Source: JAILEN01 sp036723975
GTDB lineage: Bacteria > Bacillota > Clostridia > Lachnospirales > Lachnospiraceae
Reading direction: 5' to 3'
Assembly: GCA_036723975.1 (NCBI GenBank)
Contig: DAIMGJ010000001.1
Location: forward strand, 124,001-188,000
Length of the DNA: 64,000 nt
Shown: positions 49,962 through 58,706 of the stretch, in pieces
Layout: each line of letters opens with the position of its first letter
Position numbering within the stretch: position 1 is the stretch's first letter
The notes under the pieces: generated by a model
Databases searched by the model: none
What the model saw: only the letters and a program-made list of their open reading frames with translations
Told to the model about the DNA's origin: nothing
Position numbers and translations under genes: made by a program

Positions 49962-50560
49962 TACTTCCTTTCCTTAACATCCTCGATATAATGGCAAAGC
50001 ATTTCTGCTGTACCTTCCACCCCAAGTTTGCTTGAGTTTACGCATAAGTCGTATCCTCTGGAATCACCCCATTTGAAATCGGAATACGTATTGTGGTATT
50101 TCTTACGTTTTCTGTCATGACGATTGATTTTGTCTATGGCATCCTTCTCCGATAATGCATATTTTTTCATGACTCTTTGAATCTTATCGTACATATCTCC
50201 CAGTACGAATATGGAAACCATATTTTCGTTTCCGCGAAGAACCTCCTCGCCGCAACGTCCCACGATTACAAAAGACTCCCCTGAAGCCGCTTTTTCTCGA
50301 ATATACTCAAACTGTGCCTCTGCCAAATTCTCCTCAATAGAATTTGTAAAGCCTCTGACGTGTTTGTGTAAAAACGGTTTTGCCACGTCCTCTTCGTACT
50401 TTTCCATCTGATCCTTATGCTTTCCGGTATGCGCAAACATTTCGTCAAGCATGCTTCGATCCACAAAGGAAATGCCAAGTGTCTTTGCGATTCTCTCTCC
50501 AATTTCATGTCCGCCACTTCCGTACTCACGTCCGATGGCAACAATCAACTGTTTCTCCAT
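49961..50560 (-). CDS. cytidylate kinase-like family protein
   Basis: 199 aa. P-loop IGREYGSGGHEIGERIAKTLG, FVDRSMLDEMF and INRHDRKRKKYHNTY match the cytidylate kinase-like family (AAK6), which lacks a settled substrate. Translationally coupled to the transporter gene, so it may be a regulatory partner rather than a CMP kinase. RBS AGGAGG precedes it. Confidence 0.88.
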   Translation of the reverse strand: MEKQLIVAIGREYGSGGHEIGERIAKTLGISFVDRSMLDEMFAHTGKHKDQMEKYEEDVAKPFLHKHVRGFTNSIEENLAEAQFEYIREKAASGESFVIVGRCGEEVLRGNENMVSIFVLGDMYDKIQRVMKKYALSEKDAIDKINRHDRKRKKYHNTYSDFKWGDSRGYDLCVNSSKLGVEGTAEMLCHYIEDVKERK

Positions 50561-50698
50561 ACAAATCCCTCCTGTCCGTCAAATTTACTTTGACTACCTC
50601 AAGTCAACCCCGAGTTTAGACTTTTCAACACAATTCTTCCAACTTCATTTCGGTCAAAATGTATAAGTTTAGACGTTTCGCCTCAAATGTATAAATTC

Positions 50699-51478
50699 TT
50701 ATTCTCCGTGAAACAACCGTTCCATCATTTCTATCTTTTTTGGATCCTCTAAGCTGCTTTGAAACTCCACTTTACCCCGATAGGTTTCGTCTGCTCTCAA
50801 ACGACCTGCCACCTTCAGTCGGCGTTTCATTTCCCGCGCGGTTCCCTCGGATCCGTCAAAAATCTTTACTTTTTCTCCCAAGACTTTTTGAATCTGTGAT
50901 GCCACAAAAGGATAATGGGTACAGCCCAAAACCACAGCGGAGACTTCTTCCTTTCCCCCCTGCTTATAAGGCGCCAAAAGTTTCTCTAAAAATTCCATCA
51001 GCTCCGGGGATTCCGTTTTTCCATTCTCCACAAACTCCATAAGTCCCGGTGCAGGAAGCGGAATCACCTCTGCCTGACTTTCGTATCGAGACAGCAAAAG
51101 ATGAAACTTTTCTTCCGCAATGGTCATGGGAGTTGCCAAAACCAAAATGCGCTTTCCCAAAAACTCGGTTGCTGCAGGCTTTAATGCCGGTTCAATTCCG
51201 ACGATAGGAAAGTTCGGATACATTTCTCTTAGGACGCGAACCGCTGCAGATGTAGCAGTATTGCATGCTATGGTGACTCCTTTTGCTCCCTCTTCCATAA
51301 ATCGTTCTGTAGCTTCGATCGTAAACTTTCGCACTTCTTCTTTTGTTTTTGTTCCGTAAGGAGCATTTAACGAATCACCAAAAAATAAAAAGTCTTCGTT
51401 TGGCATAATCTTAACCAGCTCTTTTAACACGCTGATTCCACCAACGCCAGAGTCGAAGACACATATCATATCTTTCAT
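50699..51478 (-). CDS. murI: glutamate racemase
   Basis: 259 aa. FDSGVGGISVLKEL with the substrate Asp/Ser, then the two catalytic cysteines in IACNTATSAA (about 74) and LGCTHYPF (about 185). It makes D-glutamate for peptidoglycan. Monocistronic by position, with no overlapping neighbours. Confidence 0.95.
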   Translation of the reverse strand: MKDMICVFDSGVGGISVLKELVKIMPNEDFLFFGDSLNAPYGTKTKEEVRKFTIEATERFMEEGAKGVTIACNTATSAAVRVLREMYPNFPIVGIEPALKPAATEFLGKRILVLATPMTIAEEKFHLLLSRYESQAEVIPLPAPGLMEFVENGKTESPELMEFLEKLLAPYKQGGKEEVSAVVLGCTHYPFVASQIQKVLGEKVKIFDGSEGTAREMKRRLKVAGRLRADETYRGKVEFQSSLEDPKKIEMMERLFHGE

Positions 51479-51598
51479 TTGAAACCTCTATTAAAAATCT
51501 ATATTAAAGAATCTTTTAAACTATGTATTTTTCTTTCATTTTAATCCTTTTAAAAAGAAATACAAGTATGATACAATAAGCACACTAGGAGGTGGGGT

Positions 51599-51853
51599 AT
51601 GTCACTAAGAAGAATCCGCTTGGATGAGAACACATCCCGGGTCAAACATTGCACCGGATGCGGAAAAGCTCTTCCGAGACGTCACGAAGGAGATCTTTGT
51701 GATGATTGTCTTTACAATCTGATGTACAAAGACGTAAAGGAGTTCGTTCTTCACAACGATGTCACCGAGCTGGAGGTGGCGGATCACTTCAATCTTCCTC
51801 TCGAAGTGATACAACGTTGGATTCGCGAAGGGCATCTCTCTTACAAAGAATAA
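51599..51853 (+). CDS. flagellar protein of the YvyF (TIGR03826) type
   Basis: 84 aa. An N-terminal zinc ribbon (CTGCGKALP and CDDCLYNLM) and a C-terminal helix-turn-helix-like part (VADHFNLPLEVIQRWIREGHL). YvyF-type proteins are encoded near flagellar/FlgM genes and modulate motility expression. RBS AGGAGG. Supports a motile lineage; no FlgM is adjacent here. Confidence 0.8.
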   Translation: MSLRRIRLDENTSRVKHCTGCGKALPRRHEGDLCDDCLYNLMYKDVKEFVLHNDVTELEVADHFNLPLEVIQRWIREGHLSYKE

Positions 51854-51899
51854 AGCTTCGGCTGCTGATTTTCATCATGCATTTGCCGAAGCTTTTTTA
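51852..51899. terminator. bidirectional terminator
   Basis: AAAGCTTCGGC pairs with GCCGAAGCTTT, with T- or A-runs on both strands. The loop holds the stop codon of the PilZ gene. Confidence 0.8.
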
Positions 51900-52630
51900 T
51901 TTTCTTCTTCCGATTGAAACGCCATGGCACGAAGCGGTTTTTTAAATCTTCTTTGCCGCTCCTGCTGCTTTAACATGATATACCTTCCCACGTTGGCAAT
52001 TTCCTGATTTAACGTACAGCCCACAATCACAGTATTTCCCTTCCAGGGATCCACACGAACTACCGTACAGGGCATAATGATAAAGAACTGCCGATCTTCC
52101 GTTTCATCCACAAAAGACACCGTCACTTTCTCACCGGGAGAAACAACAAACTTTGGTGAGCAAATAAATCCCACGCCCATAACAGACACATCTCGCACGA
52201 TTACATTTGCAGAAAGGTGATCCGCGGTATTTGCGGTTCCGTTCAATCCAATCCAAAGACGGAAGGCCTTTCTCCGGTTTACCTTCGGTGGCTTGTCATG
52301 AGTAATGATGGCATGCACATCACCGGCAACGGGCAATTCCACCCGTCGGACAAAAATATCCTTATAGACGACCTTTGTCTCTTTTATCATCAATTCACAG
52401 ACAATCTCATCACTTTCAAAGTTTACAACCTTTTCATCCTCTTTCCTTCGGAAAAGCTTTAGCAACAGAATGTTGTCAAAATTCTTGGAACTTAGGTATG
52501 GTCGGTCCACTTCAGAAATTGGAATTACCTCGCTGTCAAAGTAACCGCAGGTATTGTGTCTTCCGTATACGGCAAGCCGAACTTTCGTACCTGCTTTAAT
52601 TGTCGATAACTTTGCTTTTTCTTTTTCCAT
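51875..52630 (-). CDS. PilZ-domain protein (YcgR-like)
   Basis: 251 aa. N-terminal YcgR-N-like β-barrel (about 10-105). C-terminal PilZ domain (about 115-225) with the c-di-GMP motifs RRKAFR (RxxxR) and DVSVMGVGF (D/NxSxxG). It probably binds c-di-GMP and brakes or tunes the flagellar motor, which fits the chemoreceptors and YvyF-like gene in the window. Convergent with the YvyF-like gene. Confidence 0.9.
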   Translation of the reverse strand: MEKEKAKLSTIKAGTKVRLAVYGRHNTCGYFDSEVIPISEVDRPYLSSKNFDNILLLKLFRRKEDEKVVNFESDEIVCELMIKETKVVYKDIFVRRVELPVAGDVHAIITHDKPPKVNRRKAFRLWIGLNGTANTADHLSANVIVRDVSVMGVGFICSPKFVVSPGEKVTVSFVDETEDRQFFIIMPCTVVRVDPWKGNTVIVGCTLNQEIANVGRYIMLKQQERQRRFKKPLRAMAFQSEEENKKASANA

Positions 52631-52708
52631 ATCGATTAACCTGAAAACTTACAGCATTCTATCACGGTTTTTAAAAAGAAACAACCCTTTGAAAACCCGC
52701 TTACTCCC

Positions 52709-55378
52709 CTATGGCACTCGACTTTGGTGGCAGGTAAAGTACAGCACCTGTCGCTCCTTCGCAATATCACGTAAAAGCTTCAGCGCCTCGGATATCTTTC
52801 CTTCATCCAAATCTGTAAAAGGATCATCCAAAATCAAAAGCGGTTTCTCGTTCTGATACAGTGCATCAATCAATGCCAATCTGGAGCAAAACGCCACCAT
52901 GTCTTTGTATCCTGCCGACAAATAACCCTCTTCTTTTGTGCTTCCGTTATAATTTAATTGCACAGATAAATCCATATCCAAAGAAAAATTCTTTGCAAGC
53001 AATTCACTGTTTTTCTCACCGTAAATCAAAGACAAATATTCCCGCAGACCCTTTCTGAGTGGTCCCATATACTTACCCAAAAATGATTCCTTTGCAGCCT
53101 GCAGATATTTTAGCGTTGCATCGTAAATATCGATTTTCTTGCGGATTTCTTTTTCCTCTTCCAAAAGATCTTCCAACTGTTCTTTTGCATCTTCACAGGT
53201 TTCAATCTCTTCGCCGATACGATTGTACTCTTCGTTTTCCCGCACCAACTGCTCACTTAGAATATCGCTTTCAGCCTCCATTTCCTGTTGCATAGCTTGC
53301 AACTGTTCCACGGACACCTCTTCTTCCGGAAGATTTAAAATTTCTTTCTTTTCTTCCAATTCCTTTTCTAAGCCTTCCACCTGTTCGGAAAGTTTCTGAT
53401 AGGTTCGAAGATGATGCTCCAAGCCGGTAAGCTTATCCTCCACGTTTTCGATATCCTCGTAACGATTCAAAAACGCGGAAATCTCCCGGTCCAATCCATC
53501 CTTTTCTTCCTTCAGTTTCGTAACAAGTACTTTGTTTTCTTTGTATTCAAGGTAAGTTCTGTAGTCATGATGTAATTTAAACAAAAGCTCCGACTCATTG
53601 CTTTCACGATACAAATCAATTTTATAAAGGGTAGCAAAATGATTTAACGCCGTATACAACTGAATCTGCAATTCGGAGAGTTCTTCCATCACAGCGGAAT
53701 TATTTTGCGTATAGGTTTCTTCTTCATTTAAAAGCTGCTTGTAAATCAAAGCCTTCTTTTGGATTTCGCCAACCATCTCTTGAATACTTTCCGTCGGCGT
53801 CACCAAATATCCGGCCAGGAAACTTTTGCAGAAAGACAAAATATTCTCCCGCTCCTGCTCTTTTTCCTCCAAATCCTTGTACGCATTTTCTATTTGCTCA
53901 TCCAAGCCTTCCCGTCTGGTCAATCGTTTGGTTCGATTATGTAAAAGCTTTATTACCGCAAATAGCAAAAGCACTATGCCTGCACAGAGACATCCAACGG
54001 TCATCAGCAAACTGATTTCCTCATGAACATAGTTGTAGAAAACAAAGCCTCCCGCCAAGAAAACCAAGCCAAGCAAGACCATAAGTAGAATTACTCTGCC
54101 GTTGCCTCTTTCCTCTTCGGCAGTCTGTTCCAGCACATCCTTTTCCGCAAGTAAACTCCGATAATGCCCACGGCGAACCTCGATCTCCGTATCCGCTTTT
54201 AACAGCTCCGTTGCTTTTGCAGATGCCGTTTCAATTTCCTCTTCCGTCGGAAACTTTTTGGAAAAGAAGAATTTTAATTCTCCCAGTTTGTCTTTTTCTT
54301 CCTCCGGCATCTGGTTGCTTTCCGCACGGTGGCGCAGCTCCTTCATACGTTCCGCAGATGCGTCCCACTCCGAAAGCATGTCCTCCGTCACATTCTTGTC
54401 ACGGAACAGTTCGTTTAGTTTTCCTTCATCCGCCTTGGAGGGCATTTTAGAAAGAACCGCCTCATACTGTCCGTTTAAAACCTGGAGCCTTCCCTGCTTG
54501 TCACGTATTTCAGCAATCTTTTCCACTTCCGGAACACCGTTGCTGAAATAATCATCCAATCGGGTCAATTCTTCTTTAAAGGAAAGCAGCTGCTCCCGCT
54601 TTTCTTTTAAGGCTCCGATTTCCTGTTCCCGTTTACTTTGAAGAGAAATTCTTTCGGCAATTTTAGCTCTTTCTTCTTTTAGCTTTGAAAGTCTTGCATT
54701 TCTTTCCGCAATCAATGCACCCTGTTTTTCATAGGCGTCTAATTTTACCGGAATCAATTCCGCCATCTCACGACAGGAAGAAATCTCCCTTTGAACCTTC
54801 ATAAGTTTGCCCGGATTTAATTTACTGTTTAACGAGTAAATTTTTTTTGCTTCCTCGATTCTTGCAATTGCGGAATCGAAGTTGTTCATATCATCTTTTG
54901 CGGCAGATAAATCACCCATCTTGGCATTTAAACTATCCGTCATAGTCGTCTTAATTTCACCCTGAGGAGAAAAAATACTTTTCTCAAAAGACTCACGGTC
55001 TACGCCAAAAAGCTCTTCTCCGAGATTCTCGGAAAAGTCATCGCTTTTTGCCCCGGTTAAAACGTCAATCAAAGTAAAGGTATCATCCGAATCCTTTGTG
55101 CCAAAGGTACGCTCCACACGGTAAGTCTTTTCATCCAACGAAAAAGTAAGACTTCCTCCGAAGGCACCCCCTGACCAAGGCTGATAATGTTTTCTTTCCG
55201 TAAGGTTTTTTGTCCTTCGATAATCCATTCCGTAAAACATGGATTTTAAGAAAACACAAAAAGAGGTTTTTCCTTTTCCGTTGTCTTCAAAAACGGTATT
55301 CAAACCTTCTTCAAAATTATATTCAAATCGTTCAAGTCGACCGAATCCGGTTACATAACAGGAGATCAATTTTAGCAT
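52709..55378 (-). CDS. YhaN-like AAA ATPase of a nuclease complex
   Basis: 889 aa. N-terminal Walker A DNGKGKTS; two long coiled coils; two membrane segments in the middle (about 410-460: GRVILLMVLLGLVFLAGGFVFY and LLMTVGCLCAGIVLLLFAVI); C-terminal signature LSAGYKDMVAFCSRLALIDA and Walker B PLLILDDPFTDLD. This layout, with central membrane helices, is that of YhaN rather than SbcC/Rad50. YhaN with YhaO is linked to single-strand break repair and plasmid/phage DNA metabolism. Its start overlaps the stop of the nuclease gene by one base. Confidence 0.88.
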   Translation of the reverse strand: MLKLISCYVTGFGRLERFEYNFEEGLNTVFEDNGKGKTSFCVFLKSMFYGMDYRRTKNLTERKHYQPWSGGAFGGSLTFSLDEKTYRVERTFGTKDSDDTFTLIDVLTGAKSDDFSENLGEELFGVDRESFEKSIFSPQGEIKTTMTDSLNAKMGDLSAAKDDMNNFDSAIARIEEAKKIYSLNSKLNPGKLMKVQREISSCREMAELIPVKLDAYEKQGALIAERNARLSKLKEERAKIAERISLQSKREQEIGALKEKREQLLSFKEELTRLDDYFSNGVPEVEKIAEIRDKQGRLQVLNGQYEAVLSKMPSKADEGKLNELFRDKNVTEDMLSEWDASAERMKELRHRAESNQMPEEEKDKLGELKFFFSKKFPTEEEIETASAKATELLKADTEIEVRRGHYRSLLAEKDVLEQTAEEERGNGRVILLMVLLGLVFLAGGFVFYNYVHEEISLLMTVGCLCAGIVLLLFAVIKLLHNRTKRLTRREGLDEQIENAYKDLEEKEQERENILSFCKSFLAGYLVTPTESIQEMVGEIQKKALIYKQLLNEEETYTQNNSAVMEELSELQIQLYTALNHFATLYKIDLYRESNESELLFKLHHDYRTYLEYKENKVLVTKLKEEKDGLDREISAFLNRYEDIENVEDKLTGLEHHLRTYQKLSEQVEGLEKELEEKKEILNLPEEEVSVEQLQAMQQEMEAESDILSEQLVRENEEYNRIGEEIETCEDAKEQLEDLLEEEKEIRKKIDIYDATLKYLQAAKESFLGKYMGPLRKGLREYLSLIYGEKNSELLAKNFSLDMDLSVQLNYNGSTKEEGYLSAGYKDMVAFCSRLALIDALYQNEKPLLILDDPFTDLDEGKISEALKLLRDIAKERQVLYFTCHQSRVP

Positions 55379-56460
55379 TACAATTCCTCCCCCATCAGTG
55401 CACGTATTCCGATTTCAACAATGGTGCTTTTTTCATCTTCGTCCATATCCTGTTTTTCCATAAGGCGCACAAACTCACCCTTTAGGGATTTATCATTTAA
55501 AAAATCCTCATAGTGTACCTTTATGGTAGATTTATCCTTTATCTTTAAGAAGAAAAAGTTCTCCTCAAATTCCCGTAAAATGCGATCCTGATCCACATCA
55601 AAATCAACACTCGTATTTCCGGTTAAGACAACCTTTACCAAATCCTCTTTTGGGATCTCATCACAGGCAGCGTGAATTCTTTGAAGAATGGATGGCATAT
55701 CGTCATTTTCCGACAGTTCCACCTCTACTTCGTGGAAAACGCGTTTTGCAAAAGGAATATATTCCGTTTCAATTTTTTTATCCTCTACGGTTAAAAGGAC
55801 AAATCCCTTCTGACCGATTTCATCAAATCCCCTTCCCTCAAGGCAGCCGGAATAACAATACTCGCCTCGCTCATCCAAGCGTTCCTTTTTATAGGTATGG
55901 ATATGACCAAGGGCCAGATAATCGATATATTTTCCTCTCAATTCTCCAAGAGGAATAATCTCCGTCTTATCTCTTCCGATGTAATTAGACTCCTGTCCGT
56001 GAAGCATAACGATATTGGTTTTTGCCTGATCCAAAACCAGATTTACAGCAAATGTCTTTGCATTTTCCGATGTAATTTCACGTCCGGTAATTACCACATC
56101 TCCAAACTCATAACTGATCCACTCATCCTTAGAAAAAAGTTTTAGATTGGGAATCTCTTCCAAATTGACATCCATTAAAAAATCGCTTCGGTCATGATTG
56201 CCCTGAAGGTAAAAAAAAGTAATCTTCGAATGCATTTTAATTTCATCCAAGACTCTTTGCTTCACCATCTTTGCGACTCGCTTTTCATCAAACAAATCTC
56301 CGGCAATCAAAATACCTTCCACATTGTTTTCATCCGCATAAGCAATCATATCACCAAAGCGATCCAGTAATTCTCTTTTTCGTATTCTGGCCTGTTCCTT
56401 TGACAGATTGCTCTCCATCTTTGATGCCAAATGCAAATCTGCCACATGTATCAGTTTCAT
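55378..56460 (-). CDS. YhaO-like DNA exonuclease (calcineurin-type)
   Basis: 360 aa. Metallophosphoesterase motifs: HVADLHLASK (Asp-His), IAGDLFDEK, FYLQGNHDRSD (GNHD), and LGHIHTYK. Fold as in SbcD/Mre11, with a C-terminal capping domain. It forms the nuclease of the YhaO-YhaN complex encoded as a coupled pair. RBS weak. The GH13 gene lies 13 bases upstream, so an operon with it is possible. Confidence 0.9.
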   Translation of the reverse strand: MKLIHVADLHLASKMESNLSKEQARIRKRELLDRFGDMIAYADENNVEGILIAGDLFDEKRVAKMVKQRVLDEIKMHSKITFFYLQGNHDRSDFLMDVNLEEIPNLKLFSKDEWISYEFGDVVITGREITSENAKTFAVNLVLDQAKTNIVMLHGQESNYIGRDKTEIIPLGELRGKYIDYLALGHIHTYKKERLDERGEYCYSGCLEGRGFDEIGQKGFVLLTVEDKKIETEYIPFAKRVFHEVEVELSENDDMPSILQRIHAACDEIPKEDLVKVVLTGNTSVDFDVDQDRILREFEENFFFLKIKDKSTIKVHYEDFLNDKSLKGEFVRLMEKQDMDEDEKSTIVEIGIRALMGEEL

Positions 56461-56473
56461 AAATCTATATTCC

Positions 56474-58513
56474 TCAATTCTTGTAAATCAAAACCACCCC
56501 GGAGAAGGGCAAAAGTTTTAAGTGGACACTTCCACCTTCCACCATATGGCGCATAGGAAACATGGAATATCCCAATTCATTTGTCATAAATATCTGTGAC
56601 ATTTCACCGGATGTGGCTACTTCCAATTTCCAAACCGGAACATCCACCTCCATGGTATTGGGACCGGAGTTCACCGCAATCGCAATCTTCTCATTTTTAT
56701 TCATACGACCGTAGGACACAAAGTCACGTCCGGTAGACAAAAACATAAAAGAACCGGTCTTTAAACATTCATGATTTTTATGTAAAGAAATCGCATCTCT
56801 AAAGTAATCAATTAAGACCCGATTCTCATGTCCCCAAGGATACGTTCTTCGGTTGTCCGGATCCGTAAATCCAACTACTCCGGCCTCATCTCCGTAGTAT
56901 AGCGTCGGAGCCCCCGGCCAGGTCATCTGCATTAGGGTGGCCAGTTTTAAAAGCGGCACACTGACATTTTCTCCTGCTGCATTACTTCCAAGTTGAGCCA
57001 CACGCCCCACTTTATGATTGGTCCTCGTTAAAAATCTGGAGTGATCGTGGTTGTCCAACTGATTCATGGCGCAATATAAAGAAGGCGTCATAAACTGCGC
57101 CATATGATGAAGCATGGTCATCTCAAAACGCTTACCGTCGCCCACAGCAAATTCATCATAACCATCGGAATGTTTTTCCATGCCCGTAAGGAAGTAGGAA
57201 ATCGGCTCCATAAAAGCATCGTAGTTCATGATGGTATCCCACTGATCTCCCTGCAACCAGGAAGAGGCATCCCCATAATGCTCCGCCAAAACCACCGCAT
57301 TGGGGTTGGCCTTTTTTACCACATTCCGGAATCGTCTCCAAAACTCATGGTTAAACTCTTCGGAGTGACCCAAATCCGCAGCCACATCCAGTCTCCAGCC
57401 GTCCACATTGTAAGGGGGAGAAACCCACTTTTTTCCAATATCTAAAATATACTGTGTCAATTCGCCGGAGCCTTCGTAATTTAACTTCGGCAATGTATCG
57501 TGACCCCACCATCCGTCATAGGTATGATTATACGGCCACTTATCATCTTCATTCTCATAGAAATAGAAAAAGTCGTGATACGGACTGTCTTTGGAAATGT
57601 AAGCACCGTCACTGTATCCCTTTTGTCCCTCGTAGATTCGTTCTTTGTCCAACCACTTGTTGAAGGAACCACAATGATTAAACACACCGTCCAAAATCAC
57701 CTTCATTCCGCGAAGATGAATCTCCTCCACAAGCTGCGCAAAAAATCGATTGGACGCTTCTAAGTTCTTTTTATTGGTAACACGCTGGATATATTTCGTC
57801 GCGTGTCGATTGTCATAGTCATCTCCCTGCAAACATTCGCCACCGTCCTCTACTATCACACCATAGTGGGGATCGATAAAATCATAATCCTGAATGTCAT
57901 ATTTATGATTGGAGGGTGAAACAAATAAAGGATTAAAGTAGATTACCTCAACGCCCAATCCCTGAAGATAGTTTAACTTGTCGCGAACACCCTTTAAATC
58001 TCCGCCATAAAAAGAAGCTACATCAAAATCCGCAGGATTTTGTGACCAGTCCGTAATCTTGCGAACCGGCATGGTAATATAGTGATACTCCCGATCTTCC
58101 ACATCATTTAAATCATCTCCGTCACAAAAACGGTCCACCAAAATCTGATACATGACCGCACCCTTTGTCCAGTCCGGTGTGGAGAATCCTGGTGCAATAT
58201 GAAACGCATACTGAGGACGGACTTCCTCCGTTACTCCAAATCGATCGAAGTAACAAATCTCGTTTTCGCTTCGGATTTCAAAATGATAATAAATAGGATC
58301 TGATGTTAAAGATAATTTCGTCTGATAAAAATCGAAAGCCTCTGCGGTATCCACATACCCCATAGGCAGTCTTTTAGAGTCCGCACACAAATAAACCTCG
58401 AGAGAGTCATAATGACTTCCCCGAAATCTGATGGAAACTTCTTCACCTTCTTTTGGTTCTGCGGGAAAGCGGTATTCCGCAGTCCCGTCACTGAAAAACG
58501 CTTCTCTGTTCAT
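56474..58513 (-). CDS. GH13 α-glycosidase (neopullulanase-like)
   Basis: 679 aa from the ATG at 58513 (GGGGA seven bases upstream); the longer frame has a hydrophobic, unlikely N-terminus. N-terminal CBM34-like domain (about 1-120), then the GH13 barrel: GVFNHCG (region I), GWRLDVAADLG with the nucleophile Asp (region II), VVLAEHYGD (Glu, region III) and QLDNHDHSRF (region IV). GH13_20-type enzymes of this kind act on cyclodextrins or maltooligosaccharides in the cytoplasm. No signal peptide. Confidence 0.92.
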   Translation of the reverse strand: MNREAFFSDGTAEYRFPAEPKEGEEVSIRFRGSHYDSLEVYLCADSKRLPMGYVDTAEAFDFYQTKLSLTSDPIYYHFEIRSENEICYFDRFGVTEEVRPQYAFHIAPGFSTPDWTKGAVMYQILVDRFCDGDDLNDVEDREYHYITMPVRKITDWSQNPADFDVASFYGGDLKGVRDKLNYLQGLGVEVIYFNPLFVSPSNHKYDIQDYDFIDPHYGVIVEDGGECLQGDDYDNRHATKYIQRVTNKKNLEASNRFFAQLVEEIHLRGMKVILDGVFNHCGSFNKWLDKERIYEGQKGYSDGAYISKDSPYHDFFYFYENEDDKWPYNHTYDGWWGHDTLPKLNYEGSGELTQYILDIGKKWVSPPYNVDGWRLDVAADLGHSEEFNHEFWRRFRNVVKKANPNAVVLAEHYGDASSWLQGDQWDTIMNYDAFMEPISYFLTGMEKHSDGYDEFAVGDGKRFEMTMLHHMAQFMTPSLYCAMNQLDNHDHSRFLTRTNHKVGRVAQLGSNAAGENVSVPLLKLATLMQMTWPGAPTLYYGDEAGVVGFTDPDNRRTYPWGHENRVLIDYFRDAISLHKNHECLKTGSFMFLSTGRDFVSYGRMNKNEKIAIAVNSGPNTMEVDVPVWKLEVATSGEMSQIFMTNELGYSMFPMRHMVEGGSVHLKLLPFSGVVLIYKN

Positions 58514-58536
58514 GTTGCATCCCCATATTCTATAAA

Positions 58537-58567
58537 ACAAAAAAGACAGCTCACGTGCTGCCTTTTT
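58537..58567 (-). terminator. terminator between ftsH and the GH13 gene
   Basis: GGCAGC pairs with GCTGTC around ACGTGA (minus strand), then T6. It ends the ftsH transcript, or attenuates the GH13 leader, since the GH13 start is only 24 bases further and no promoter fits between. Confidence 0.8.
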
Positions 58568-58706
58568 AGGAGAAGGTATTTCTACTATGGGGGATAGTAA
58601 AAATAAAATGTATTGGGGGGTTTTTACGAATGTTATTATAGCCACCCACCAATCAAAAGTCTGCACAAACTTAACAAAAATCGTGTATAAAAATTGTGCA
58701 CTATTA
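58568..58706. other. intergenic region downstream of ftsH
   Basis: Contains TATAAT on the minus strand (about 58638-58633), a candidate promoter for the GH13 gene with a poor -35. No gene. Confidence 0.4.

Noticed and set aside
52709..56460. SbcCD (Rad50/Mre11) nuclease
   Set aside because: The central membrane helices, the short length (889 aa) and the absence of a zinc-hook CxxC point to YhaN/YhaO.
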